NCBI GenBank assembly: GCA_024397875.1
Contig: CP073344.1
Span: 2,719,001-2,783,000, forward strand
Direction: 5' to 3'
Length of the DNA stretch: 64,000 nt
Origin: Amphritea atlantica
GTDB taxonomy: Bacteria > Pseudomonadota > Gammaproteobacteria > Pseudomonadales > Balneatricaceae
Shown here: piece by piece, positions 26,362-34,757 of the stretch
How positions within the stretch are numbered: position 1 is the stretch's first letter
Layout of the letters: the number at the start of each line of letters is the position of its first letter
Translations under genes and position numbers: made by a program
The notes under the pieces: model-generated
Databases searched by the model: none
Told to the model about the DNA's origin: nothing
Seen by the model: only the letters and a program-made list of their open reading frames with translations

Positions 26362-27006
26362 ATGAACACTCTGTTTTTTGATCTCGACGGCACCCTGCTC
26401 GACTCTCAAAGAGGCATTGCCGAATCGATCCAAAGCGCGCTCTCCGGTCTCGGTTATCCACAGGCCCCGGCAGAGCAGTTACAACGCTGCTTTGGCCCGC
26501 CGATTCGCGATAGCTTTGCCCGGCTGATGCAGACTGACGAACTCACTCTGATAGAGGACGCGGTGTTCCGCTTCCGGCAGCATTACCTGCAGCAGGGGAT
26601 CAGAAACTACAGCATCTATCCCGGTGTCAGGGAGGTGCTGGAGCAACTTGCAAACGCCGGGCTACGGTTACGGGTACTCACGGTTAAACCACAGCCACAG
26701 GCTGAATGGCTGCTGCAGGATGCCCGGCTGGCTAGCCTGTTTGATGGTATTCATGGGAGTGAACTGAACGGAGATAAGAGTGATAAAACCGGGCATCTGG
26801 GTGAGTTAATCCAGCATCACCCCCGCCCTCACAGCAACCACTGGATGATCGGTGACCGGGGCAGTGATATTCAGGCGGCCAGAGCACATGGACTGAACTC
26901 GGTTGCGGTCAGCTGGGGTTATGGCGAAGCTGACGAGCTGAACGGTGCCAACAGTGATTACCTGATTGACGAACCTGCGGCACTGATCGGGCTTCTGCTT
27001 AAATAG
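26362..27006 (+). CDS. HAD-superfamily phosphatase (phosphoglycolate-phosphatase-like)
   Basis: A 214-residue HAD hydrolase. Motif I is FFDLDGTLLDS with D7 and D9. A helical cap follows (residues about 15-80), then a motif II Thr region (RVLTVKPQPQ near 112), the lysine near 140 and motif IV MIGDRGSDIQAAR near residue 164. I start it at the ATG at 26362, because an in-frame extension to 26308 would run through the operator-like site. Phosphoglycolate phosphatase activity would give glycolate and glyoxylate and fit the bhc neighbourhood, but substrate cannot be assigned from sequence. Confidence 0.82.
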   Translation: MNTLFFDLDGTLLDSQRGIAESIQSALSGLGYPQAPAEQLQRCFGPPIRDSFARLMQTDELTLIEDAVFRFRQHYLQQGIRNYSIYPGVREVLEQLANAGLRLRVLTVKPQPQAEWLLQDARLASLFDGIHGSELNGDKSDKTGHLGELIQHHPRPHSNHWMIGDRGSDIQAARAHGLNSVAVSWGYGEADELNGANSDYLIDEPAALIGLLLK

Positions 27007-27014
27007 TTAACCGC

Positions 27015-27869
27015 TTAACTGGCAACGGGGTCGAGGTAATCGTTACTGATGGCCGTAAATCGCTGCTGCCGGGCAAAACGTCCGATCAGTTGTTTGGCAC
27101 TCTGCTCACAACCGGCGACTTCCCCCTGATGCAGTTGCAGCAGCGACTGATAGGCCGCCTTAACGGAGTCCTCATAGGCACGATGACCATTGAAATGGAT
27201 CCGCACCCCCAGCTGCATCAACTCTTCTGAGTCGAGTACAGACGGGGCATAGTCGATCAGCATCAGCGGCAGATCGGTGACCCGGTTGAGCTGTACCAGC
27301 AACGCCTTGGAGATCTGACCAAAAATACAGATGCCATCCACGCCGGTGCGACTGTAGGCGTCCACCCGTTCGAGCAGATCCCGATGGGGCTGCTGTGCAT
27401 GGGTGCGGGCAAAGATTCCCAGGTTAACATCTTGACGGGCGTTCAGTGCCGCCAGCAGTTTACTGCAGCCCTCTTCAACACTGCTGAGATTCAGCTCCGG
27501 CTGTTTATACGGTCTGGGGATAACCGTATCTTCGATGGTAATAACCGCAGCACCGGCATGTTCAAGCTCAGCCACGGTGCGCATCACATTGAGGGCATTC
27601 CCGTAACCGTTATCGCCATCGATAATCACCGGCAGATCGGATGCCAGACACACCCGGCGGGCCTGTTGCGCCAGTTCGCTCAGGGTCAGCAGATAGATAT
27701 CCGGCACCCCGAGAGACATCAGCGAGGCCACAGAGCCGCCGAGTATGCCAACCTGAAAGCCTATATCATCCGCCATCCGTGAGGACAGGGGGTCAAATAC
27801 CGACGCGCATGTAACACACTGCTGACTATCCAGCAGTTCACGCAGTCGTAATCGCGCAGCAGAACTCAT
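27015..27869 (-). CDS. oxaloacetate decarboxylase-like protein (ICL/PEP mutase superfamily)
   Basis: A 284-residue member of the isocitrate lyase/PEP mutase superfamily. It resembles the Pseudomonas PA4872 group, shown to be an oxaloacetate decarboxylase, in length and motifs: ASVFDPLSSRMADDIGF near residue 22, GILGGSVASLMSLGVPD near 41, VIIDGDNGYGNALNVMRT near 80, ITIEDTVIPRP near 110 and the late NGH motif near residue 229. It follows bhcD on the same strand after 115 bases. The bhc cycle makes oxaloacetate, so decarboxylation to pyruvate is a logical next step. A 2-methylisocitrate or carboxyphosphonoenolpyruvate role is less likely. Confidence 0.75.
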   Translation of the reverse strand: MSSAARLRLRELLDSQQCVTCASVFDPLSSRMADDIGFQVGILGGSVASLMSLGVPDIYLLTLSELAQQARRVCLASDLPVIIDGDNGYGNALNVMRTVAELEHAGAAVITIEDTVIPRPYKQPELNLSSVEEGCSKLLAALNARQDVNLGIFARTHAQQPHRDLLERVDAYSRTGVDGICIFGQISKALLVQLNRVTDLPLMLIDYAPSVLDSEELMQLGVRIHFNGHRAYEDSVKAAYQSLLQLHQGEVAGCEQSAKQLIGRFARQQRFTAISNDYLDPVAS

Positions 27870-27904
27870 AATCAGTACCTGTAGGATAAAAAATTAAGTG
27901 AAGT

Positions 27905-27933
27905 AACACCCCTGCCTGACAGTCAGGGGTGTT
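27905..27933. other. stem-loop between bhcD and the decarboxylase gene
   Basis: A perfect 10-bp stem, AACACCCCTG with CAGGGGTGTT, and a 9-base loop. No T run follows on the minus strand, so it is more likely a partial terminator or an RNA-processing/stability element that sets the ratio of the two parts of the operon. Confidence 0.5.
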
Positions 27934-27984
27934 GTAAGCGGGCTGATAACAAGGGAGAACTTATCTAATGGCTTTCATTATGAC

Positions 27985-29007
27985 TTACAGCATGACTGCC
28001 TGAGCCAGTCCCTTCTTCTGCGCCAGTCCGACCGCTGCGGAAGCAACCGCCAGATCCTGCAGGCCCACACCGGTGCCATCAAACAGGGTGATCTCCTGGT
28101 CATCACGACGGCCCGGATGGGTGCCATTAATCACCTCACCGACAGGCGTGATATCGGATTCACTCAGCAGCCCGGAAGCCACCGCGTGCTGGGCTTCACC
28201 GATGGAGATCGATTGCGCCACCTCATCGGTAAATACCGAAGCGCTCGCCAGCAGTTCAGGATCAACTTCCTGCTTGCCTTTAGTGTCGGTGCCCATACAG
28301 GCGATATGGGTGCCTGGCTTAATCCACTGCTTCATCAGCAACGGTTCAAAGGCTGAGGTAATGGTGATAATGACATCCGCCTCAGCCCCCAGCTGTTCCT
28401 GCTCAACCGCTTCAAAGGGGATCGCCAGTTCTTCACACACTGCTGCCAGCCGGGACAGATATTCCGGGTGGGGATTCCAGGCAACCACTTTTTCAAAGTT
28501 GCGCTGCTCAACGGCGGCGCGCAACTGGAAAGTTGACTGATGTCCGGCACCCACCATTCCCAACACCCGGGCATCTTTACGCGCCAGATGGGCGATCGAT
28601 ACCGCCGACGCCGCTGCAGTGCGCACCGCCGTCAGATAATTGCCCCCCACCAGCGATCGCAGCTGACCGGTGTCAGGATCAAACAGAATCACAGTGGACT
28701 GGTGATTGGTCAGATTTTTATCGACGTTACCGGGCCAGTAACCGCCGGATTTTACGCCCAGTACCATTCCGGCACGATCGAAGCCGGACTTGAAACCATA
28801 GAGGGCATCCGCATGACCAATTGCTTCCCGGACCACCGGAAAGTTATACGCATCACCACGGGCCATCGCCGCAAATACGTTTTCAACTGCGGTAAAGGCC
28901 TCCGGCCTGCCAACCACCTGCTCACAAACGGCTTCAGATACAAGGGTTATTCCCGCTGTTGCATTAACTGTGGCGAGTTCTTCAACTGAAAGCTCTTCAG
29001 CACCCAT
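27985..29007 (-). CDS. bhcD: iminosuccinate reductase BhcD
   Basis: Last enzyme gene of the β-hydroxyaspartate cycle: NAD(P)H-dependent reduction of iminosuccinate to aspartate. The 340-residue protein has the ornithine cyclodeaminase/μ-crystallin fold, with the Rossmann loop GMVGAGHQS near residue 152, upstream VGGNYLTAVRTAAASAV near 120 and GVKSGGYWP near 84. General family members are annotated ornithine cyclodeaminase or ectoine-use EutC. The assignment here rests on the neighbouring bhcABC order. A GGAG site precedes the ATG. Confidence 0.88.
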   Translation of the reverse strand: MGAEELSVEELATVNATAGITLVSEAVCEQVVGRPEAFTAVENVFAAMARGDAYNFPVVREAIGHADALYGFKSGFDRAGMVLGVKSGGYWPGNVDKNLTNHQSTVILFDPDTGQLRSLVGGNYLTAVRTAAASAVSIAHLARKDARVLGMVGAGHQSTFQLRAAVEQRNFEKVVAWNPHPEYLSRLAAVCEELAIPFEAVEQEQLGAEADVIITITSAFEPLLMKQWIKPGTHIACMGTDTKGKQEVDPELLASASVFTDEVAQSISIGEAQHAVASGLLSESDITPVGEVINGTHPGRRDDQEITLFDGTGVGLQDLAVASAAVGLAQKKGLAQAVML

Positions 29008-29075
29008 AGATATTCTCCTTAATCAGGTATTAATCAGATGCCCTGACGGGCATCTGTTGATCGGGTTTAAATGCC

Positions 29076-30233
29076 TTAGTAAGCCTTACCACGGGCCGAT
29101 ACCGGCCACAGGGTTTCAACCTTGCCATTGCGCACGCCAACATAGTAATCGTGAACATTACAGGTCGGATCGCAGTGTCCCGGCACCAGGCGTATCTTCT
29201 GGTTAACCTTCAGTGCCCCATTCGGATCGGAGATCACCCCATGCTCATCGGAGCATTTGATGTATTCCACATCATCGCGACCAAAAATATAGGGCAAGCC
29301 ACTGTCAACGGACTGGGCTTTAAGACCCGCATCACAGATCGCTTTATCGGCTTTGGCATGGCTCATAACCGAAGTGAGAATAAACAGTGAGTTTTCAAAC
29401 TCGGAGATCCGCTCACCGTTTTCATCATGGATGGTCTGGTAATCGGCATCCATAAAGGCGTAGGAACCACACTGCAACTCGTTATACACTCCGGAAGCGC
29501 CCTCAAAGTAGTAAGAACCGGTGCCGCCACCGCCAACGATGTCGCACTCCAGCCCTACGGCTTTAAGCATCTCTACCGAACGGGCCACCATCTCAATGGC
29601 GATATCGACTTTTTCTTTGCGCTCGTTATAGTTCTGCAGGTGTTGCATCGCCCCCTGATACGCCTGAATACCGGCGAATTTCAGACCGGGAGCCACATCG
29701 ATCGCCTGGGCGATATCGACTACCGGCTGCCCCGCAGCCACACCGCAACGTCCGGCACCGCAGTCTATCTCAACCAGACACTCAATCTGCGTGCCATGTT
29801 TCTGTGCCGCCGCCGATAACTGGGCAACGTTTTCGATATCATCGACACAGCAGATAGTGCGGGCACCCAGTTTTGGCAGCCGCGCCATACGGTCGATCTT
29901 AGCCGGATCACGCACCTGATTCGACACCAGTACATCTTTGATTCCGCCGCGAGCAAACACCTCCGCTTCAGATACTTTCTGGCAGCAAACGCCACAACTG
30001 TCGCCCAGCTTTTCCTGCAACAGGGCGATATCGACGGACTTATGCATCTTGCCGTGCACCCGGTGGCGCACGCCCATCTGCTTAGCGTAGTCACCCATGG
30101 TGCGGATATTCCGCTCCAGCGCATCGAGATCAACGATCAGACACGGCGTCTGGATATCCGCTTCATCCATTCCCGGGATAGCCGGAACGTCGTAACCTAC
30201 TTCAAGATTGTGCAGCTCATTCTGTGCATTCAT
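29076..30233 (-). CDS. bhcC: β-hydroxyaspartate aldolase BhcC
   Basis: PLP-dependent aldolase of the D-threonine aldolase / alanine-racemase-like fold that condenses glyoxylate with glycine to (2R,3S)-β-hydroxyaspartate. The 385-residue length is that expected. The PLP-lysine region is VHGKMHKSVDIA near residue 60; further landmarks are IDCGAGRCGV near 160, VGGGGTGSYYFEG near 235, and a C-terminal metal site (VPGHCDPTCNVHDYY) with His and Cys near residue 353. Start ATG follows CAGGAG. The order bhcA-B-C-D matches the characterised cluster of Paracoccus denitrificans. Confidence 0.92.
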   Translation of the reverse strand: MNAQNELHNLEVGYDVPAIPGMDEADIQTPCLIVDLDALERNIRTMGDYAKQMGVRHRVHGKMHKSVDIALLQEKLGDSCGVCCQKVSEAEVFARGGIKDVLVSNQVRDPAKIDRMARLPKLGARTICCVDDIENVAQLSAAAQKHGTQIECLVEIDCGAGRCGVAAGQPVVDIAQAIDVAPGLKFAGIQAYQGAMQHLQNYNERKEKVDIAIEMVARSVEMLKAVGLECDIVGGGGTGSYYFEGASGVYNELQCGSYAFMDADYQTIHDENGERISEFENSLFILTSVMSHAKADKAICDAGLKAQSVDSGLPYIFGRDDVEYIKCSDEHGVISDPNGALKVNQKIRLVPGHCDPTCNVHDYYVGVRNGKVETLWPVSARGKAY

Positions 30234-30255
30234 TGGTGTTCTCCTGTCAAAATTG

Positions 30256-31233
30256 TTAGTCGTTCAGCCACGGCAGTTTGTCGAGATCGACATTACCGCC
30301 GGTAATAATTACCCCTACCCGCTTGCCTCTGAAGAGTTCCGGATTTTTCAGAATGGTCGCCAGGGGCACGGCGCTGCTGGGTTCAATCACAATCTTCATG
30401 CGTTTCCACACCAGCTTCATCGCCTCGACAATCTCCTCCTCGGTGGCAGTGAGAATGTCGGTGACATGGTTGCTGACAAAGTGCCAGGTCAGATCTTTCA
30501 ACGGCACTTTCAGACCATCGGCCACCGTCTCGGGAGCGTCATCGGCAATGATGTAACCGGCTTTGAAAGAGCGGGCGGCATCATCGGCATTCAGCGGTTC
30601 CGCTGCGTAGATCTTCACCTGCGGTGCGATCGTCGACAGCGTCAGGCAGGTGCCGGAGATCATTCCGCCACCACCGATCGGCGCGATCACCGCATCCAGA
30701 TTCTCCACCTGACTGAGCAGCTCTTTGGAGCAGGTTGCCTGTCCGGCAATAACCCGTGGATCGTTATAGGGGTGGACAAAATCGGCCCCGGATTCAGCCA
30801 CCACTTCGGCAAATACCGCTTCACGGGAACTGGTTGAGGGTTCGCACTCAACGATGGTGCCGCCATAGCCGCGCACCGCATCTTTCTTTGCCTGAGGCGC
30901 GGTGCGTGGCATCACCACGGTCACCGGAATGCCCCGCTGGCCCGCCGCATAGGAGAGCGACAGCGCATGGTTGCCGGAGGAGTGAGTTGCCACCCCCACC
31001 GCCGCCTCGGCTTCGGTCAGGCCAAACACCGCATTGGATGCGCCGCGTACTTTAAAGGCCCCGGCCTTCTGCAGGTTTTCACACTTAAAAAACAACTCTG
31101 CACCGGTCAGCTCATTGAGGAAACGCGACGTCATCACCGGCGTTTCATGGATATAGGGTTTAATCCGTTCATGGGCGATCAGCACATCGTCATAGGTGGG
31201 GATCGTCATCTTCTGTTCATTTGTAGCGCTCAT
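30256..31233 (-). CDS. bhcB: β-hydroxyaspartate dehydratase BhcB
   Basis: PLP enzyme of the serine/threonine dehydratase fold (type II) that removes water from β-hydroxyaspartate to give iminosuccinate. It has 325 residues from the ATG at 31231-31233, which follows a TGAGG site; a TTG 12 bases upstream is less likely. The PLP lysine motif GAFKVRGASNAVF is near residue 55, THSSGNHALSLSY near 84 and the phosphate-binding glycine loop PIGGGGMISG near 183. It lies between bhcA and bhcC with short gaps. Confidence 0.92.
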   Translation of the reverse strand: MSATNEQKMTIPTYDDVLIAHERIKPYIHETPVMTSRFLNELTGAELFFKCENLQKAGAFKVRGASNAVFGLTEAEAAVGVATHSSGNHALSLSYAAGQRGIPVTVVMPRTAPQAKKDAVRGYGGTIVECEPSTSSREAVFAEVVAESGADFVHPYNDPRVIAGQATCSKELLSQVENLDAVIAPIGGGGMISGTCLTLSTIAPQVKIYAAEPLNADDAARSFKAGYIIADDAPETVADGLKVPLKDLTWHFVSNHVTDILTATEEEIVEAMKLVWKRMKIVIEPSSAVPLATILKNPELFRGKRVGVIITGGNVDLDKLPWLND

Positions 31234-31254
31234 GGGATACCTCAAAAATTAACG

Positions 31255-32436
31255 TCAGGCACAGTTCTTACTGGCAGTCTTACGAAAATACTCCTGTGCG
31301 GCGGCAACGCCGGACCCCAGGGTGATCGGGTAGTTCAGATCCGCCATCGCCATCTCAATCGTGGCCAGACCCGACAGCACCATCACGTCAGTCAGTGAGC
31401 CCAGATGGCCGATGCGGAACGCTTTACCGTTCATCTCCCCCAGACCGATACCAAAGGAAACCCCGTAGGCATTAAAGGCATGCTCGGTCAGTTGATTACT
31501 ATCAAAGCCTTCCGGTACATAGATCGCGCTAACCGTATCGGAGTACAGCTCCGGCGACTGAGCGCACAGTGTCAGTCCCCAGGCGGCAACCGCTTTACGT
31601 ACCCCTTCGGCCAGGCGGTGATGGCGGGCATAGACATTCTCCAGCCCTTCTTCAAACAGCATCGCCAGACTCTCTTTCATGCCATAGATCAACTGCAACG
31701 GAGGCGTATAAGGGAAACCACCGTTAGCATTCGCCGCCATCATGTCGCGAAAATCGAAGAAGGTGCGGGTCAGCGTGGCGGTCTCCATCGCTGCCAGGGC
31801 TTTCTGGCTCACCCCCAGAATGGCCATACCGGTATTCAGCATGAAGCCCTTCTGCGATCCGGAAACCGCGATATCAACGCCCCAGGCATCCATCTCAAAC
31901 GGCATGGATGCCAGTGAGCTTACGCAGTCAACAAACAGCATGGCCGGATGACCGGCTGAGTCCATCGCCTGACGTACTGCCCCGATATCACTCTTAACCC
32001 CGGTGGCGGTTTCGTTATGGGTCACCAGCACCGCTTTGATCTCATGACCACTGTCAGCACTCAGAACCTCGGCAAACTTGTCTGCCGGAGCACCGCTGCC
32101 CCATGCACACTCAATTACCTGAACATCCAGATTGTGGCGCTGACACAGATCGATCCAGCGGTGGGAAAACATCCCGTAGCGGGCGATCAGTACTTTGTCA
32201 CCCGCTGACAGGGTGTTACAGATAGAGGCTTCCCAACCGCCGGTACCACTGGACGGGAAGGTAATCACTTCACCAGTCTCAGTACCAAAAACACGTTTGC
32301 AGTCGCGCAGTACCGGAGCGAATGTTTCAACAAAATCCGGCGCGCGGTGATCGCGGGTCTGGAGATGCATCGCATTGCGTAACCGATCAGGAATATTGGT
32401 CGGGCCGGGTATAAAAACAGGATTCTGATCTGTCAT
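31255..32436 (-). CDS. bhcA: aspartate-glyoxylate aminotransferase BhcA
   Basis: Fold-type I PLP aminotransferase (class V, serine-glyoxylate type) that makes glycine from glyoxylate with aspartate as amino donor, releasing oxaloacetate and closing the cycle. It has 393 residues. The N-terminal PGPTNIPDRLRNAM, residues 10-23, is typical, and the PLP lysine is K196 in SGSQKGFML. The first gene of bhcABCD, divergent from bhcR, with palindromic operators in between. Serine-glyoxylate or alanine-glyoxylate transamination would be the alternative reading if it stood alone. Confidence 0.93.
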   Translation of the reverse strand: MTDQNPVFIPGPTNIPDRLRNAMHLQTRDHRAPDFVETFAPVLRDCKRVFGTETGEVITFPSSGTGGWEASICNTLSAGDKVLIARYGMFSHRWIDLCQRHNLDVQVIECAWGSGAPADKFAEVLSADSGHEIKAVLVTHNETATGVKSDIGAVRQAMDSAGHPAMLFVDCVSSLASMPFEMDAWGVDIAVSGSQKGFMLNTGMAILGVSQKALAAMETATLTRTFFDFRDMMAANANGGFPYTPPLQLIYGMKESLAMLFEEGLENVYARHHRLAEGVRKAVAAWGLTLCAQSPELYSDTVSAIYVPEGFDSNQLTEHAFNAYGVSFGIGLGEMNGKAFRIGHLGSLTDVMVLSGLATIEMAMADLNYPITLGSGVAAAQEYFRKTASKNCA

Positions 32437-32552
32437 GGTGAATACTCTTTATAAGTGTTGGAAAAAAGCACTCTGCTCAGGATCGTCTGAAGCAGTAAGA
32501 CTTAAGTGTTATTCACCATAAGAACAACGCATAACTTCCGCAATACGCAAAT

Positions 32553-32569
32553 ATTCCATATTATGAAAT
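32553..32569. promoter_or_regulatory. BhcR operator candidate 1
   Basis: ATTCCATATTATGAAAT, one mismatch from a perfect 17-base palindrome centred on 32561. Confidence 0.55.
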
Positions 32570-32648
32570 TTTAATAATTTACCAGTCCACTTTTACTAAC
32601 CAACTGAAATTAAAAGAATAAAATAGTAATAATGGTTAAAAACTAAGA

Positions 32649-32665
32649 ATTTCATATTATGAAAT
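32649..32665. promoter_or_regulatory. BhcR operator candidate 2
   Basis: ATTTCATATTATGAAAT, a perfect palindrome of 8-bp arms around a central T, 96 bases (about nine helical turns) from the first copy. Confidence 0.6.
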
Positions 32666-32761
32666 ACAGCTTTTTATTGTTGCCATGTGGTAATTTCATG
32701 AAAAATTGCACACTATAAAAAGCATCAGCCGATTAACATCAGTCTTTAACAGGAGATCTCT

Positions 32762-33532
32762 ATGTCAGAATCAAAACCGGAAGCCCGGATTCAGGTTATC
32801 GACCGTGCGACCCTGCTACTGGATGTGATCTCCCGCTATTCAAAACCGGTAAAGCTGAAAGTACTGAGTGCGGATGCCGGACTGCATCCCTCTACCGCCC
32901 ACCGGATTCTGCACTCGCTGATCGATAACCGTTTTGTCGAGCGCAGCAGCGCCGGTGAATACCGCCTGGGGCAGCGGTTATTGCAACTGAGCAACCGCTT
33001 ACACACCGATATCGACCTGCGGGCCGTGGCGATGCCCTATATGGAAAAGCTGCGGGATAAGCTGGGGGAAACGATCAACCTCACCATCCGCGAAGGGGAT
33101 GTGGTGATCTACTTTGAAAAAGCCACCCCCAACCGCATGATGCATGTGCAGCAGATCGTCGGCAGCCGGGCGCCGTTGCATGTCACCGGTGTCGGTAAAC
33201 TGATGCTGGGAATGAGTGGTGAACAGGAGATTGCCGGCTATGCCCAGCGCACCAACCTGCCCGCTTACACCCGTAATACCTTTAACTCCCTTGAAGCACT
33301 GACTGAGGAGTGTCTGACATCAGCTCAAAGGGGCTATGCGCTGGACAATGAAGAGGCGGAGATCGGTGTCGGCTGTATCGGCGTACTGATCTACGATCAG
33401 AGCAACCAGCCGGTGGCCGGACTATCCCTGTCGGCACCGATAGACCGTCGCCGGGATGAATGGATCGGGGAACTGGTTCAGGCGGGCAATGCGATATCGG
33501 AACAGCTGGGGTATGTGAAAAGCAGTGGCTAG
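32762..33532 (+). CDS. bhcR: IclR-family regulator BhcR
   Basis: A 256-residue IclR-type regulator. The N-terminal winged helix lies at residues 12-70 (LKVLSADAGLHPSTAHRILHSL), and the ligand-binding domain at about 85-250 contains INLTIREGDVVIYF, PLHVTGVGKLML and GYALDNEEAEIGVGCIGV. It is divergent from bhcABCD. In Paracoccus the orthologue senses glyoxylate; the same is expected here by position. A GGAG site precedes the ATG. Confidence 0.9.
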   Translation: MSESKPEARIQVIDRATLLLDVISRYSKPVKLKVLSADAGLHPSTAHRILHSLIDNRFVERSSAGEYRLGQRLLQLSNRLHTDIDLRAVAMPYMEKLRDKLGETINLTIREGDVVIYFEKATPNRMMHVQQIVGSRAPLHVTGVGKLMLGMSGEQEIAGYAQRTNLPAYTRNTFNSLEALTEECLTSAQRGYALDNEEAEIGVGCIGVLIYDQSNQPVAGLSLSAPIDRRRDEWIGELVQAGNAISEQLGYVKSSG

Positions 33533-33677
33533 ATCGCCGCTACGCGGCTGGCTAGAAAAAACATCGGAAATAGCGGTCAGGGCTTCGAATTAAAGTGCTT
33601 GCGCAAATAGGATGAAAATCGATGGCGCCTGACAGACGTAACTTGCTGCAAAAAATAAATCTTTCCCTTTTTTGGCA

Positions 33678-33917
33678 TCATGCGTTCCGCATTTTATCAT
33701 CAAAAATAGCTTTAGCCTCAGACGTAAGTTTTTGTGCAATAACAGCTCGCTCATCCGAACATTCATACCAAAACTGTACATTATTACCACCTAAATCCTG
33801 GGCAGTAGTAAAACGAATACCTTCTGCATAATCAGGCAACGAACGTAGAATTTAATTTAGTATTAAAATATCTGCTTGGGCAGCAGGGTTTATCGTTATA
33901 AACAGACCTTTATTCAT
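33678..33917 (-). pseudogene. interrupted small cassette ORF
   Basis: An 80-codon frame with a GGAG ribosome site starts at 33917, but codon 22 is TAA (33852-33854). The frame then continues without another stop to TGA at 33678 (segments include LPDYAEGIRFTTAQDLGG and DERAVIAQKLTSEAKAIF). One base change would restore it. It lies downstream of the attC-like site at 33942-34020, where the next cassette gene would start. No family recognised. Confidence 0.45.
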
Positions 33918-33941
33918 TAACTTAATCTCCGTGATTGATTT

Positions 33942-34020
33942 TCATAACGCCCACAACACAGACGAATTGCAGTGAAAAATTTTGGCATAAAATGGCACAG
34001 CCATGCCAAAATGCGTAACG
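33942..34020 (-). other. attC-like site with 10-bp hairpin
   Basis: Between CATAACGCCC (33943-33952) and GCGTAACG (34013-34020) lies a perfect hairpin ATTTTGGCAT (33979-33988) / ATGCCAAAAT (34003-34012). On the minus strand the block ends with GTGGGCGTTATG just before the next small frame. The outer boxes do not pair well. Confidence 0.4.
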
Positions 34021-34046
34021 GAAATTTGTCCGAGTGCTTGTGATTT

Positions 34047-34664
34047 TTATACCCGTTCACTAAAAGCTAACTTAACCCCAAGCGAAGCAAAACTTGCTGC
34101 AAACAATTTTTGTATTACCACGCTGGCCCTTTGTGATTGAACAATCATTGCGCGAAATGTGCTAGATAAAAAGCCGTAGATAACAAAAACAACGAAAGTC
34201 ATAAGCATAAAAACGAGTCCAAGTGCCAACATGCTAATTAACGCATTCTCGGTATTACTTGTTATAAATTGAGGTAAAAATGCCAAGAAGAAGATAGAAA
34301 GCTTAGGGTTTAATATGTTGAGCAGAAATCCTTTTAAGATAATGCCGGAATATTTTTTATTGGATTTTTCTTCATTGACGGAAAGAGGGGAAGAAGCCCG
34401 CCACATTTTCCACGCTAGATAGAGAAGGTAAGCAGCGCCAGCATATTTAACAATTTGAAAGGCAATAGCACTAGTATGAAAAATGACAGCAAGGCCTAGA
34501 GTACTAGCTAATAGGGCGGGGATAATTCCGAGCGTACATCCTAGTGCCGCAAAGAGGCTCGCTTTTCTCCCGACGAATAGTCCAGTAGAGACAGTATATA
34601 ACACCCCAGTTCCAGGAATTAGCACGACGACTAAGGAAGTGAGTATAAAATCTAACGATATCAT
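34047..34664 (-). CDS. LysE/RhtB-family exporter (cassette-borne)
   Basis: A 205-residue membrane protein of the LysE/RhtB family with about six segments. VVLIPGTGVLYTVSTGL near residue 14 and LLNILNPKLSIFFLAFLPQF near 113 are the family markers. Its codon use is AT-rich compared with the LysE gene at 7544-8158, so it was probably acquired. It is flanked by attC-like hairpins at 33942-34020 and 34690-34754. Substrate unknown. Confidence 0.85.
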   Translation of the reverse strand: MISLDFILTSLVVVLIPGTGVLYTVSTGLFVGRKASLFAALGCTLGIIPALLASTLGLAVIFHTSAIAFQIVKYAGAAYLLYLAWKMWRASSPLSVNEEKSNKKYSGIILKGFLLNILNPKLSIFFLAFLPQFITSNTENALISMLALGLVFMLMTFVVFVIYGFLSSTFRAMIVQSQRASVVIQKLFAASFASLGVKLAFSERV

Positions 34665-34689
34665 GATGTGCTTCCTATTCCGTTAAAGA

Positions 34690-34754
34690 GTATAACGCTC
34701 AGCTAAGGGGCAAAGCGCGCAGTGCTTTGTCCCGCTTGAGCGTCTTTGTTATGT
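34690..34754 (-). other. attC-like recombination site
   Basis: Nested complementary blocks: TATAACGCTCA with TGAGCGTCTTTGTTATG (outer), and GGGGCAAAGC with GCTTTGTCCC (inner), around a GCGCAGT loop. This is the architecture of integron attC sites, between two minus-strand genes. Confidence 0.55.
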
Positions 34755-34757
34755 GCA

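Larger units (their letters stand above)
32437..32761. promoter_or_regulatory. divergent bhcA / bhcR control region
   Basis: A 325-base, AT-rich gap without a gene. It holds ATTTCATATTATGAAAT (32649-32665), a related copy at 32553-32569 and a shorter TTTCATGAAA (32694-32703). These are likely BhcR binding sites. Confidence 0.7.
33533..34046. other. gap between bhcR and the LysE gene, with a decayed ORF
   Basis: 514 bases at the start of the second low-GC block. It holds the interrupted frame at 33678-33917 on the minus strand and an attC-like structure at 33942-34020. The rest shows nothing recognisable. Confidence 0.5.

Noticed and set aside
25395..26461. Open frames with GAASSGDCGCR-type repeats on the minus strand
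   Set aside because: They are translations of the 98-bp array; the peptide repeat follows the DNA repeat and there is no start signal.
27985..29007. Ornithine cyclodeaminase of arginine metabolism
   Set aside because: Fold fits, but the position directly after bhcABC and no arginine genes nearby favour BhcD.
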